Positions 17,489 to 25,501 are shown, counted from the stretch's first letter. The stretch: 64,000 nt of DNA from Ktedonobacteria bacterium (GCA_027459785.1 DAIDGU010000080.1:1-64000); one strand, 5' to 3'. The notes: a model not told the origin generated them from the letters alone. Translations and numbers: made by a program.

Positions 17489-18166
17489 TCACCCCTTCGG
17501 ATCGATCAATTCAGTGATTTTCACACCGAAATATTCGTCGATGACGACAACCTCGCCGCGCCCGATCAGCTTATCGTTCACCAGAATGTCCACCGGCTCC
17601 CCGGCCAGGCGCTCTAATTCGATGATGGAGCCGCGCCCCAGGCTCAGCACCTCTTGCAGCGTCATGCTGATGCGCCCCAGTTCGATGCTGACGCGCAGCG
17701 GCACATCCAGCAACAACCCGATGCCGGCATCCGCCGCCACCTCGTCTTGCGCCAGCAACTCCGGCAGGCGCGGCCCCGGCCCCACCCCCGGCCCCTCCCC
17801 AGCGAAGCTGGAGAGGGGAGATGCGGCGGCGTGCGCCGCCGCTGGGCTTGCGGTCGCGGTCGCCGCTGGTGTTGCCCCTGCTGCCGGCGCGGTCGCGGTC
17901 GCCGCTGGCCCTGTTTGGGTGGTGCCAGAATGCGTTGCCGTTGCTGCCGACGCGGCGGGCGCGATGCCCAGCTCCGCCAGTTCCTCCGCGCTGATCTCGT
18001 CCCCCAGCTTCCCCGCCGCCCCATCCCCCCGCCTCATCGACGCTAGCGAAGGATCGTCTCGGCTCCCCTCTCCATCCGCAGATGGGGAGGGGTTGGGGGT
18101 GGGGCTATCCCCCAGCAGAGCGGCTAGTTCCTCGCTACTGATCTCGTCGTCAAGCTGATCCGCCAT
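17489..18166 (-). CDS. fliN: flagellar motor switch protein FliN with repeat-expanded N-terminus
   Basis: 225 residues. The last ~85 residues are a SpoA/FliN C-ring domain (LLDVPLRVSIELGRISMTL, LAGEPVDILVNDKLIGRGEV, DEYFGVKITELI). The long N-terminal part holds two near-identical acidic motifs, DEISSEELAALLGD and DEISAEELAELGI, resembling the EIDALL CheY-binding tail of FliM/FliY. Between and after them are Ala/Thr-rich linkers and two in-frame family-C repeats translated as PTPNPSPSADGEG and PLSSFAGEGPGVGP. No FliM is present in the cluster, so this protein may combine FliN and CheY-docking roles. It lies 2 bp after motA and 6 bp before motB. Confidence 0.85.
   Translation of the reverse strand: MADQLDDEISSEELAALLGDSPTPNPSPSADGEGSRDDPSLASMRRGDGAAGKLGDEISAEELAELGIAPAASAATATHSGTTQTGPAATATAPAAGATPAATATASPAAAHAAASPLSSFAGEGPGVGPGPRLPELLAQDEVAADAGIGLLLDVPLRVSIELGRISMTLQEVLSLGRGSIIELERLAGEPVDILVNDKLIGRGEVVVIDEYFGVKITELIDPKG
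17778..17820. repeat. family-C repeat inside fliN (first copy)
   Basis: CCCCACCCCCGGCCCCTCCC and GAAGCTGGAGAGGGGAG halves, read through in frame on the minus strand as the linker before the SpoA domain. Confidence 0.75.
18063..18107. repeat. family-C repeat inside fliN (second copy)
   Basis: CCCCTCTCCATCCGCAGATG and the G-rich tail are inside fliN near its 5' end and encode PTPNPSPSADGEG between the two EELA motifs. Confidence 0.8.
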
Positions 18167-18168
18167 CG

Positions 18169-18975
18169 TCAGGCCGCCTTCTTCGCTGCGCTGCCGGCGC
18201 TGTCATCCGCCGCGCCCGCCGCCTTCTTTTTGTCGCGGGCGACCATGCCTTCGAGCTTCTGGCGCACCACACGCGGATTCTCACCGGATTGCACGGCCAG
18301 CACGCCTTCCAGCGCGATCTGGCGATAAAAGAGTTCCTCGTGACTCTTGCGCTTGAGCTTGCCGCCCAGCGGCAACCACAGCAGATTCGCCGTGGAAACG
18401 CCCCAGAGCGTGGCGATAAAGGCGACAGCGATCTCTGGTCCCAGCGAATTTGGGTTCGAGAGGTTGCTGAGCACGTGGACCAGGCCCATCACCGTGCCGA
18501 TGATACCCATCGTCGGCGCGAAGCCCCCCATCGCTTCCAGCATACCGAACAGCACTTCATGGCGTTCGCCCAGGTTATCCATCTGGCTTTCCAAAATGTC
18601 GCGCAACGTTTCGGCATCGGTACCATCCACCGCGAGCATGATCGCCTGTTTCACGAAGGCATCGTCGATCTCCTGCGCATCGGCTTCCAGCGCCAGCAAG
18701 CCATTTTTGCGCGCCTTTTCCGCCAGCTCCGTCAGACGCTCGATCAGCACGTGCGCATCCATTTTCTGCTGCTTGATGGCGATCTGAAAAAGCGTCGGCA
18801 GCTTCATCACGCATTCCAGGGGATAGGCGATCAGCGTCGCGCCGATGGTGCCTCCGAAAACGATGAGCATGGCCGAGGGCGCGATGAGCGCGATGGGGCT
18901 GCCGCCTTCCATCAACATCGACACGATGAGCGCACCAAAGCCCACGCTCAGGCCGATGAGGGTCGAGAGGTCCAT
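18169..18975 (-). CDS. motA: flagellar motor stator protein MotA
   Basis: 268 residues with four membrane segments (about residues 5-25, 30-52, 146-170, 178-200). FAPTMGIIGTVMGLVHVL is the conserved third-helix signature and the cytoplasmic loop between helices 2 and 3 is full length. The C-terminus is an Ala/Lys-rich tail. Its start overlaps the flbD stop by one codon's reach (ATGA type), and fliN follows after 2 bp, so this is one operon. Confidence 0.95.
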   Translation of the reverse strand: MDLSTLIGLSVGFGALIVSMLMEGGSPIALIAPSAMLIVFGGTIGATLIAYPLECVMKLPTLFQIAIKQQKMDAHVLIERLTELAEKARKNGLLALEADAQEIDDAFVKQAIMLAVDGTDAETLRDILESQMDNLGERHEVLFGMLEAMGGFAPTMGIIGTVMGLVHVLSNLSNPNSLGPEIAVAFIATLWGVSTANLLWLPLGGKLKRKSHEELFYRQIALEGVLAVQSGENPRVVRQKLEGMVARDKKKAAGAADDSAGSAAKKAA

Positions 18976-19247
18976 CAGCGATCATCCTCCGGTGTGGTCC
19001 CACCGTCAGCGTGCGCCCCATGCGCCTCTGCCCAGCGCAGCATCGAAATAATGTTATTGGCTCCGCGTGGCGCGGTCTGGCGGTGATACTCGGCGATGCG
19101 CCGGACCACCTCCGCCGCTGGCTCACGCACCAGCAATTTCTTATGATCGATCAGCGACACCACCGTATCAGGTGTCGTTTCCACAAACTCAATGAACTCA
19201 ACATTGACATAAAAGTGGGTGCCGTCAAACCGTGTCAGCTCGATCAT
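18975..19247 (-). CDS. flbD: FlbD-family flagellar protein
   Basis: 90 residues. MIELTRFDGTHFYVNVEFIE then ETTPDTVVSLIDHKKLLV is the whole FlbD signature. Start 19247 has GGGAGGA just upstream; reading from 19307 adds an unrelated segment. FlbD genes typically precede motA in Gram-positive-like and Chloroflexota flagellar operons, as here. Function is not well defined; the family is a marker of flagellar loci. It is the first gene of the leftward operon and is divergent from fliS, so the 196 bp between holds the promoters of both. Confidence 0.92.
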   Translation of the reverse strand: MIELTRFDGTHFYVNVEFIEFVETTPDTVVSLIDHKKLLVREPAAEVVRRIAEYHRQTAPRGANNIISMLRWAEAHGAHADGGTTPEDDR

Positions 19248-19443
19248 GGTGCGATCCTCCCATCTCCTCAATCGGCGCAGCCCCGTGCATTCCCAGTGCA
19301 TTTCCATTGTAGTGAGGTTGCGGAAAAGCGGACTATGGGCGAAAGTCCCGACTTTGCGGCACGCACCAGCCCAGGGGCTTCAGCGCGGTACGCGGGACGC
19401 CGATGATGGGAAGGAGCATCACCCAGAAGGAGCGCGTGAATCG

Positions 19444-19851
19444 ATGACGACCCCCACACTGGCCCAGGCCGCCGCACGGGCGCGGGCGCAGCAGCAATAT
19501 CAACAGGCGCAGGCGCTGACGGTGACGCCGGGGCAACTGGTGGTGTTGCTGTACGATGGCGTCCTGCGTTTCGCCCGCCGGGCGCGGCTGGCGCTCGCCG
19601 ACCGCAATTATGAGGCGGCGCATAATGCCCTCTGCCGGACGCAAGCGATCATCGCTGAACTGGACGCCACCCTCAATGATGAGGCCGGTGCCATCGCCAC
19701 CAACCTGCACCGCATCTACGCCTACTGCCTGCAACGACTGATCGAGGCCAACGTACAGAAAGACGCGGAGCGCGTCGGCGAGGTCATCACCCATTTCGAG
19801 GCGCTGCTGGAAGCCTGGCGGCAAGCGGTGGGAACCGGCCCCACCCCCTAA
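19444..19851 (+). CDS. fliS: flagellar export chaperone FliS
   Basis: 135 residues. VTPGQLVVLLYDGVLRFARRA, CRTQAIIAELDATLN, IATNLHRIYAYCLQRLIEANVQKD and HFEALLEAWRQAV match FliS along its whole length. It binds and protects flagellin before export. ATG 19444 has AAGGAG about 12 bases upstream; the alternative reading from 19219 is unrelated. The last codons (GTGPTP and the stop) are formed by a family-C repeat that starts at 19837. Confidence 0.93.
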   Translation: MTTPTLAQAAARARAQQQYQQAQALTVTPGQLVVLLYDGVLRFARRARLALADRNYEAAHNALCRTQAIIAELDATLNDEAGAIATNLHRIYAYCLQRLIEANVQKDAERVGEVITHFEALLEAWRQAVGTGPTP

Positions 19852-19965
19852 CCCCTCCCCATCTGCGGCTGGAGAGGGGCGATCTCCAGTCCGCGACGGC
19901 GGACTTCGTGGCCCACGGCCCTTAGGCGCGGTTTCAACCGCCCGCCGTCCTGGCGTTCGCTGGCG
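19837..19965. repeat. family-C and family-D repeats between fliS and the fliT-like gene
   Basis: Family C (19837-19880) supplies the last codons and stop of fliS. It is followed by a family-D copy (about 19888-19948) ending GCGCGGTTTCAACCGCCCGC. Confidence 0.75.
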
Positions 19966-20016
19966 TGGCGCATCGCGCGGTTGCAACCACCCGTATTCCT
20001 GATAGGAGATGAGCGC

Positions 20017-20349
20017 ATGGACGAGTTTTTGGCGGTGTGCGGCCAGTTGCACGACCTGACGGCGGCGCTGCAAACGGCGCTGCTGGCGGAAGATATCCCC
20101 ACCTTCACGCAGATCGTGCGCGGGCGCGGCCCGTTGCTGTGGCGCGTGGTGGCGCTGTGGGAGGCGGCGGCACCGGCGGCGCGGCTGGCGATGGAGCCGG
20201 AGTTGCGCGACGTGCTGGCGGCGAACGCCCTGGTCATCGAAGCCGGCGAAGTCTGGCTGCGCGCGACACGGCAACGTTTGCTGGCCCTGCGTCGTGGCGT
20301 GGCCGTGCGGGATCGTTATCGCCCCCCGCTGGCCCTGCTGCCCCACTGA
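20017..20349 (+). CDS. FliT/FlgN-like small helical flagellar protein
   Basis: 110 residues, entirely helical in appearance (QLHDLTAALQTALLAEDIPTFTQIV, then EAGEVWLRATRQRLLALRRG). Position directly after fliS, small size and the C-terminal R-Q-R-L helix with a basic tail suggest a FliT- or FlgN-type chaperone, but no sequence motif proves it. ATG 20017 has AGGAG upstream. A longer reading from 19981 would start in the repeat. Confidence 0.5.
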   Translation: MDEFLAVCGQLHDLTAALQTALLAEDIPTFTQIVRGRGPLLWRVVALWEAAAPAARLAMEPELRDVLAANALVIEAGEVWLRATRQRLLALRRGVAVRDRYRPPLALLPH

Positions 20350-20416
20350 ACTGATCTCCCGCTATGCGTTTCAGGTGAAGGATCACCCATCTCCCTTCAA
20401 TGGAGTGATCTTCCCA

Positions 20417-21118
20417 ATGGACAAATCTCCGGCAGCCGCCAAGCGGCCAATCCCCCAAAAGTCCCTGGTGCGGGCAGTGATCTGCGTCACACTGGGGGCG
20501 CTTTTAGCAGGTGTGGCGGGAGGCTACGCCATCTATCGCCTTGATCCACAGGGGCGGAGCGTGATCGCGCGATGGTTGCAGCAGCAAGCACCAGCGGTGG
20601 CGCAGGCCACCAGCACGCCGGCAGCCGGCGCGACGCCCGGCGCGGAGCCGACCAGCACGACCACCATGTTGCAGCAGTTCAACGCCGCCATCACCAGTTA
20701 CCAGGCGCAGCCGATGGACGCGCGCACCGGCCTGCGGCTGATCATCCCGCGCCTGCACATCAACGCGCCGATTGTGGAACGCGGCCTGGTGGGAGGCTGG
20801 ATGGTGGTCGCGCCCGGCGACGCAGTGACGCATTTCATCTATTCCGCCTATCCCGGTGCGGCGGGCAACGCCATCCTCTATTCTCACGCCGGTACGGTCT
20901 TTCGTCACCTTGACTCCATCGCCGTCGGTGATACAATCCTAGTTCAGACGCCGCAAGGCAGCGCCCAATTTCGGGTACGTGAATTGCGGATCGTCGCGCC
21001 GACGGATCTGTCGGTGCTCGACACGACCCAGAGGGCGACCCTGACGCTGCTGACCTGCTATCCCTTCATGGTGGATTCATCGCGGCTGGTGGTGATCGCC
21101 GATCTGGTTGGCCCATAA
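20417..21118 (+). CDS. sortase (class D/E-like)
   Basis: 233 residues with an N-terminal membrane anchor (AVICVTLGALLAGVAGGYAIY) and a Thr/Ala/Pro linker. The sortase catalytic residues are visible: His157 (LYSHAGT), Cys214 (LTLLTCYPF) and Arg223 (SSRLVVIADL). Sortases cleave a C-terminal sorting signal and join proteins to cell-wall or pilin partners outside the membrane. No sorting substrate or pilin is adjacent. Start at 20417 is near a TGGAGTG. The next gene follows after 14 bp with its own AAGGAGG. Confidence 0.9.
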   Translation: MDKSPAAAKRPIPQKSLVRAVICVTLGALLAGVAGGYAIYRLDPQGRSVIARWLQQQAPAVAQATSTPAAGATPGAEPTSTTTMLQQFNAAITSYQAQPMDARTGLRLIIPRLHINAPIVERGLVGGWMVVAPGDAVTHFIYSAYPGAAGNAILYSHAGTVFRHLDSIAVGDTILVQTPQGSAQFRVRELRIVAPTDLSVLDTTQRATLTLLTCYPFMVDSSRLVVIADLVGP

Positions 21119-21132
21119 GGAGGTAGCCTACT

Positions 21133-21651
21133 ATGCCAGGACCGGCCATGACTACGTGGCACAGCCCCACCCAACCGATGCAGGCATCCGACGCGCGCCT
21201 GGCGTGCCTGGTGGACGACCTGTGGCGCACGCACTTCGCCGATGTGCCGCGCCCGAATGCGGTGGTGACGGGCTTCGGCTATCCGTGGCAATGGCGACTG
21301 GGAAGGATCCGCATGTCGCTCGACGGTGGCACCACCGAGATCACGCTCAACGGGTTATTGGATGACCCGACGGTGCCGCGCGAAATTTACGTCGCCATCA
21401 TCGCGCACGAGATCGTGCATTACGCACAGGGCTTCGCCTCGCCCTTGCCCCGCGCGCAACGCCACGCCCACGCGGACGGCGCAGTGAGCCGCGAACTGGC
21501 GCGGCGCGGGCTGGGCGCGACCGAAGGCGCGCTGTTGGCCTGGGGCGCGGATGTGTGGCCGGCCCTGCGGGCGCGGCAATTGGCGGCGCGGCGGACCCGA
21601 CGCGCACCGCTTGTGCTAGCCCCTTGCGCTGTCGCGGGGAATATGGTATAG
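21133..21651 (+). CDS. putative zinc metallopeptidase (HExxH protein)
   Basis: 172 residues. HEIVHYAQG places the HExxH motif at His92-Glu93 and His96. The strand before it (REIYVAIIAHEIVH) and the preceding LRMSLDGGTTEITLNG segment resemble the minigluzincin / SprT-like fold. A third zinc ligand could be one of the histidines in RAQRHAHADGAV (about residues 109-113). No signal peptide. AAGGAGG lies just before the ATG. Coupled to the sortase gene. Substrate unknown. Confidence 0.6.
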   Translation: MPGPAMTTWHSPTQPMQASDARLACLVDDLWRTHFADVPRPNAVVTGFGYPWQWRLGRIRMSLDGGTTEITLNGLLDDPTVPREIYVAIIAHEIVHYAQGFASPLPRAQRHAHADGAVSRELARRGLGATEGALLAWGADVWPALRARQLAARRTRRAPLVLAPCAVAGNMV

Positions 21652-21652
21652 T
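21624..21652 (+). promoter_or_regulatory. sigma70-type promoter upstream of rho
   Basis: TTGCGC (21624-21629), 17-bp spacer and TATAGT (21647-21652), overlapping the end of the preceding gene. It would give a leader of about 350 nt before the rho start. Confidence 0.55.
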
Positions 21653-22011
21653 GTATCAAAGCGATGCAGACAATCGCCTGGCAAGGTTGCCGCGCGTCCC
21701 CTGTCGCACGCTCCACCGTGCAGAGCGCATGTTGCAGAAAAAATGGCTCTGCACCCCCTATCGGTCCGTGACATCACCCCTTCCCTGGAAGTTGCCCTTC
21801 CAGGGCATGTGTGCAATCCACGGCTGATCCACAGAGCTGCCGCGCCGCTGCCTGCGCACCACATGGCTGCATCTCGTCGGCCCACGCTGCGCGGCGTCGC
21901 TCAACCATCACCATTTTTCACCCATCGGGAAGCTGTATGGCGTGTCATCTCCATGCACCACCAGCCCCCATCATCACCCACCCGCGAATAGCAGAGAGGT
22001 AGGGCGTCTAT
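21652..22011 (+). promoter_or_regulatory. long rho leader with a hairpin
   Basis: 360 bp with no gene. A perfect 9-bp hairpin, CCCTGGAAG (21783-21791) with CTTCCAGGG (21797-21805) around a 5-nt loop, lies in its middle; no T-run follows. The rest is C-rich and hairpin-poor (many CCATCACC / CACCAGCCCCC stretches). C-rich unstructured leaders are typical Rho loading sites, so autogenous Rho attenuation is plausible. Confidence 0.5.
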
Positions 22012-23328
22012 ATGTCCTTGACCACGCGTGAACCCACATCCTATGCGCCTGGTCTGCGCCCCAAGCATGTGAATATCACCGAGCTTGAGAGTAAATCACT
22101 GGAAGAATTGCGCGATCTCGCGCGCGAACTCGACCTGGCTGGATATACCAATCTCAAGAAGCAAGACCTGATGTTCCGGCTCTTGCAGGCCCATAGCGAA
22201 CAACAAAGCACGATCTTCGCCGCCGGTCTTTTGGAAGTCGTTGAAGACGGTTTCGGCTTCCTGCGCCAGGAGCGCTTCTTACCCGGCTCGATGGACGTGT
22301 ACGTCTCCCAGTCCCAGATCCGTCGCTTCGGCCTGCGCCCCGGCGACATGGTCTCCGGCCAGGTACGGCCCCCCAAGGAGAGCGAGAAATATTACGGCCT
22401 GTTGCGCGTCGAGGCCGTCAACGGCATGGACCCCGAAATCGCCAAGCGCCGTCCCCATTTCGAGACCCTCACCCCCATTTTCCCCGACAAGGTGTTCAAC
22501 CTGGAAACTGATCCCGCCAACCTGACGGGCCGGCTCATCAACCTCGTCGCCCCCATCGGGCGCGGCCAGCGTGGCCTGATCGTCGCGCCCCCCAAGGCCG
22601 GCAAGACGATCTTGCTCAAAAACATCGCCAATGCCATCGCCAAAAACCATCCCGATGTGCATCTGATCATCGCGCTGATCGCCGAGCGCCCCGAAGAAGT
22701 GACCGACATGCGCCGTTCGGTGAAGGCCGAGGTCGTCAGCGCCACCTTCGACGAAGCGCCCGAAACGCACACGCGCGTCGCCGAGATGGTGCTGGAGCGC
22801 GCGAAGCGCCTGGTGGAGTCCGGCAAGGACGTGGTGGTGCTGCTCGACAGCCTCACGCGCCTGGGCCGCGCCTATAACCTGGCTGTGCCGAACTCTGGCC
22901 GCACGCTCTCCGGCGGTCTCGATCCCGTCGCGCTCTATCCGCCGAAGCGCTTTTTCGGCGCGGCGCGCAACATTGAAGAGGGCGGCAGCCTGACGATCAT
23001 CGCCACCGTGCTGATCGACACGAACTCCCGCCTGGACGACGCGATCTACGAAGAGTTCAAAGGCACCGGCAACAGCGAGATCACGCTGGACCGCAAGCTC
23101 TCCGAGCGGCGCGTCTTCCCCGCCATCGACATCTCGCGCACCAGCACCCGCCGCGACGACCTCCTGCTGGACGAGCGCAGCGTGCGCGCCATCGTAACGA
23201 TGCGCCGCATGTTCACGACGCTGGCCGAGCAGCGCGGCATGGACGCGATGGAAGCGGTCATCAACCAACTCGCCAAGACCAGGGACAATGCCGAGTTCCT
23301 GACCGGCCTGAACCGCACCATCTCGTAA
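22012..23328 (+). CDS. rho: transcription termination factor Rho
   Basis: 438 residues, full length. N-terminal Rho_N helix bundle (ELESKSLEELRDLARELDLAGY), cold-shock-like RNA-binding domain (VVEDGFGFLR, DVYVSQSQIRRFGLRPGD), Walker A APPKAGKTILL with Lys198, and the arginine/Q-loop region LLDSLTRLGRAYN. The hexameric ATPase terminates transcription on unstructured C-rich RNA. AGAGAGG lies before the ATG. Single gene with a long leader; downstream are composite repeats. Confidence 0.97.
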   Translation: MSLTTREPTSYAPGLRPKHVNITELESKSLEELRDLARELDLAGYTNLKKQDLMFRLLQAHSEQQSTIFAAGLLEVVEDGFGFLRQERFLPGSMDVYVSQSQIRRFGLRPGDMVSGQVRPPKESEKYYGLLRVEAVNGMDPEIAKRRPHFETLTPIFPDKVFNLETDPANLTGRLINLVAPIGRGQRGLIVAPPKAGKTILLKNIANAIAKNHPDVHLIIALIAERPEEVTDMRRSVKAEVVSATFDEAPETHTRVAEMVLERAKRLVESGKDVVVLLDSLTRLGRAYNLAVPNSGRTLSGGLDPVALYPPKRFFGAARNIEEGGSLTIIATVLIDTNSRLDDAIYEEFKGTGNSEITLDRKLSERRVFPAIDISRTSTRRDDLLLDERSVRAIVTMRRMFTTLAEQRGMDAMEAVINQLAKTRDNAEFLTGLNRTIS

Positions 23329-23339
23329 GCATTCGTAGG

Positions 23340-23450
23340 GCGGACAGCGATCACCCGGAGGACAGACATTCCTGTCTGTCACTACAATCACCCGGAGGAC
23401 AGACATTCCTGTCTGTCACGCTCCCAATGACCACCGTCTTTCCCCTCGAA
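23340..23450. repeat. composite repeat with two family-A hairpins
   Basis: Family-A hairpins at 23357-23380 and 23394-23417, each preceded by TCACCC, then the shared flank ATGACCACCGTCTTTCCCCT. Lies directly after rho. Confidence 0.85.
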
Positions 23451-23454
23451 GGAT

Positions 23455-23556
23455 ATCCTGATTATCGTTACCGATACTAACGGAGGTCTTAGTATCGTTT
23501 GGGAGGGCGAAACGATACTAACGACTTTCTTAGTATCGCCAGCCGATAATCAGGAT
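23455..23556. promoter_or_regulatory. nested palindromes before the DNA methyltransferase
   Basis: An outer perfect 13-bp inverted repeat (ATCCTGATTATCG at 23455-23467, complement at 23544-23556) encloses two identical 9-bp hairpins: CGATACTAA / TTAGTATCG at 23472-23480/23489-23497 and at 23513-23521/23530-23538, each with an 8-nt loop. The inner arms can also pair with each other (TTAGTATCGTTT 23489-23500 with AAACGATACTAA 23510-23521). No gene is inside. A small non-autonomous element, an operator array or an attenuator are all possible. Confidence 0.85.
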
Positions 23557-23576
23557 CAGCAGAAGGTGTGCTAGCG

Positions 23577-24749
23577 ATGGGCGACGATTCGGCGCGTGGC
23601 AACGCGCTGTATTACGGTGATAACCTGACGATCCTGCGCCAGCAGATTGCGGATGCCGCGGTCGATCTCGTCTATCTCGACCCGCCCTTCAATAGCGCCC
23701 AGGATTATCACCTGATCCATAAAGGGCAGGAAACACCGCCGACGCCGGCCTTCGCCGACACCTGGGCGTGGGACACGGCGGCGGAGCGCGCCTTTGCCGA
23801 TGTCGTGCAGGGCGAGGGGGCGGCAGCGCGGATCTTGCTGGCGCTGCGCGACCTCATCGGCACGAACGGCTTGCTGGCCTACCTGACGATGATGGCCCCG
23901 CGCCTGGTCGAATTGCACCGCGTCTTGCGGCCCACGGGATCGCTCTTTTTGCACTGCGACACCAGTGCCAGCCATTATCTGAAGATCCTGCTAGACGGCA
24001 TCTTCGGCGCGGCAAATTTTCGCAACGAGATCGCCTGGCAACGCACGCAGCCCAAGGCGCACGTGTCCCAGCGCTTCTCCCGCGCCCACGATGTCATCCT
24101 CTGGTACGCCAGATCGCCTGCCGCGCGCCTGCGCCGGCAATATGTCCCCCACGCCCCCACCTACGTCGCTAGCTTCTATACCCACGTGGAACCCGCGACG
24201 GGCCGGCGTTATCGCCTGGATAACCTGGCAAATCCCAACCACGATCGGCCCAACCTGACCTATGAGTTCCCGCCCGGCAGCGGCGTGGTGCGCGTCTGGC
24301 GCTGGACCCGCGAACGCATGGCGCAAGCGTGGGCGGCGGGCCGCGTCGTCGTCCCCGCGCGCGGGCAGGTCGTCGCCTACAAACGCTACCTGGACGAGAT
24401 GCCCGGCACGCCCGTCACGGACCTCTGGACGGACATCGAACACTTGCATCACGCGCACCAGGAACACCTGGGCTACCCGACGCAGAAGCCCCTGGCGCTG
24501 CTCACGCGCATCATCGCCGCCAGCACACGAGAGGGTGCCATCGTGCTCGATCCGTTCTGTGGCAGTGGCACAACCCTGGTGGCTGCTCAGCGCCTCGGTC
24601 GCCGGTGGATCGGCATCGACACCGCCGCCAGTGCCATCCAGCTCACCCAGGCACGCCTGCTCGCCGCGTCTGGACCAGATATTGCGCCGCCCTTCACCGT
24701 CGTCGGCGCGCTCCCCACCATGAGTGCCGACGGCGATCATCGCCCCTGA
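23577..24749 (+). CDS. site-specific DNA methyltransferase (beta-class, N4-cytosine or N6-adenine)
   Basis: 390 residues. Catalytic motif DPPF (residues 35-38, VYLDPPFNSAQDY) comes first and the SAM-binding motif DPFCGSGTTLVAAQRLGRRW (about residue 323-343) last, the order of the beta class. GDNLTIL before motif IV and GYPTQKPLALLTRII before motif I are typical of Mod/DpnM-like type II and III enzymes. The central ~200 residues hold the target-recognition part. No restriction enzyme is adjacent, so it may be an orphan (regulatory) methylase. ATG 23577 has AGAAGG upstream; GTG 23568 is too close to that site. Nested palindromes lie just upstream. Confidence 0.92.
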   Translation: MGDDSARGNALYYGDNLTILRQQIADAAVDLVYLDPPFNSAQDYHLIHKGQETPPTPAFADTWAWDTAAERAFADVVQGEGAAARILLALRDLIGTNGLLAYLTMMAPRLVELHRVLRPTGSLFLHCDTSASHYLKILLDGIFGAANFRNEIAWQRTQPKAHVSQRFSRAHDVILWYARSPAARLRRQYVPHAPTYVASFYTHVEPATGRRYRLDNLANPNHDRPNLTYEFPPGSGVVRVWRWTRERMAQAWAAGRVVVPARGQVVAYKRYLDEMPGTPVTDLWTDIEHLHHAHQEHLGYPTQKPLALLTRIIAASTREGAIVLDPFCGSGTTLVAAQRLGRRWIGIDTAASAIQLTQARLLAASGPDIAPPFTVVGALPTMSADGDHRP

Positions 24750-24765
24750 AAGGATACGACCCCCA

Positions 24766-25074
24766 ATGGCTGATGCTGGCTCCTATGCCGCTTTCCGGCG
24801 CGACCTCGACGCCGTGCTGGCCCAGCGTGATCCCCAGGCGCTGCGCGCCTTTTTGGTCGCGCGCGGCCAATGGCCGGCTGATACGACGATGGACCCCGTC
24901 GCCGCCCTCTGGTTGATGATCGCCGCCAGCCCGAACCTGACGGCGCTGCACGCCGAGGCGCGTGCCTGGCTGGCCCAGCACGGGCGCGGCAGCGAGGCCG
25001 ATGCCATCACCGGTCGGCCTGGTGCGCCGCCCACCCCGCGCCGCCGCCCCGGTCCCCACCGCCCTAAGAAATAG
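24766..25074 (+). CDS. small helical protein, unknown function
   Basis: 102 residues, helical (SYAAFRRDLDAVLAQRDPQALRAFLVA, then LTALHAEARAWLAQHG) with a basic proline-rich tail (PTPRRRPGPHRPKK). It follows the methyltransferase by 16 bp and AAAGG lies upstream, so it may be cotranscribed. I do not recognise the family; an accessory role to the methylase is only a positional guess. Confidence 0.55.
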   Translation: MADAGSYAAFRRDLDAVLAQRDPQALRAFLVARGQWPADTTMDPVAALWLMIAASPNLTALHAEARAWLAQHGRGSEADAITGRPGAPPTPRRRPGPHRPKK

Positions 25075-25172
25075 TGCGGCCTTCTCGCCCTGCGCATGCA
25101 CCGCCAACTGCCGTACACACACCGCCCCTCCTGCACGCCGCTTGCCCGTTTCCGCCATCTGGCACACATGGC

Positions 25173-25201
25173 TTGACAGGGGCCGGTTCCCCTTGTATCC
25201 T
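25173..25201 (+). promoter_or_regulatory. sigma70-type promoter
   Basis: TTGACA (25173-25178), 17-bp spacer and TATCCT (25196-25201), 91 bp before the small membrane protein at 25292. The -35 is perfect. Confidence 0.5.
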
Positions 25202-25291
25202 TGGGCTGAGGGAGACTGGGCAACTGGCACCGGTCATCCCATCCACCACCAGCCGGCCCCTGTGCCGGCGCTTCCCAAGGAGTTTTCTTCC

Positions 25292-25501
25292 ATGAAACCA
25301 GCATATCTCGTTGGCGGCCTTGTCTTTGTAGCCTGCGTCGCCATCGCCATCTATTACCTGATCCCGATCCCCGGTCAGGCGCACATCCTGGCTTCCGTTC
25401 CCGGCAAGCGCGACGTGACGCATGCCATCGCCTTCTTCGTCGTCGGCGTCGTCGCCCTGCTCGCCGCGCGGTTCATGGCGAATTCATCGGCCAAGGCGTA
25501 A
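25292..25501 (+). CDS. small two-helix membrane protein (paralogue 1)
   Basis: 69 residues with helices AYLVGGLVFVACVAIAIYYLIP and IAFFVVGVVALLAARFMA. AAGGAG precedes the ATG. It shares the pattern GxVFVAxxx...YLIP and a following His-containing segment with the protein encoded at 25607, so the two look like a tandem duplicate. Function unknown. Confidence 0.65.
   Translation: MKPAYLVGGLVFVACVAIAIYYLIPIPGQAHILASVPGKRDVTHAIAFFVVGVVALLAARFMANSSAKA

Noticed and set aside
22279-23406. Leftward open frame opposite rho
   Set aside because: rho is certain and this frame has no domain; high-G+C antisense shadow.
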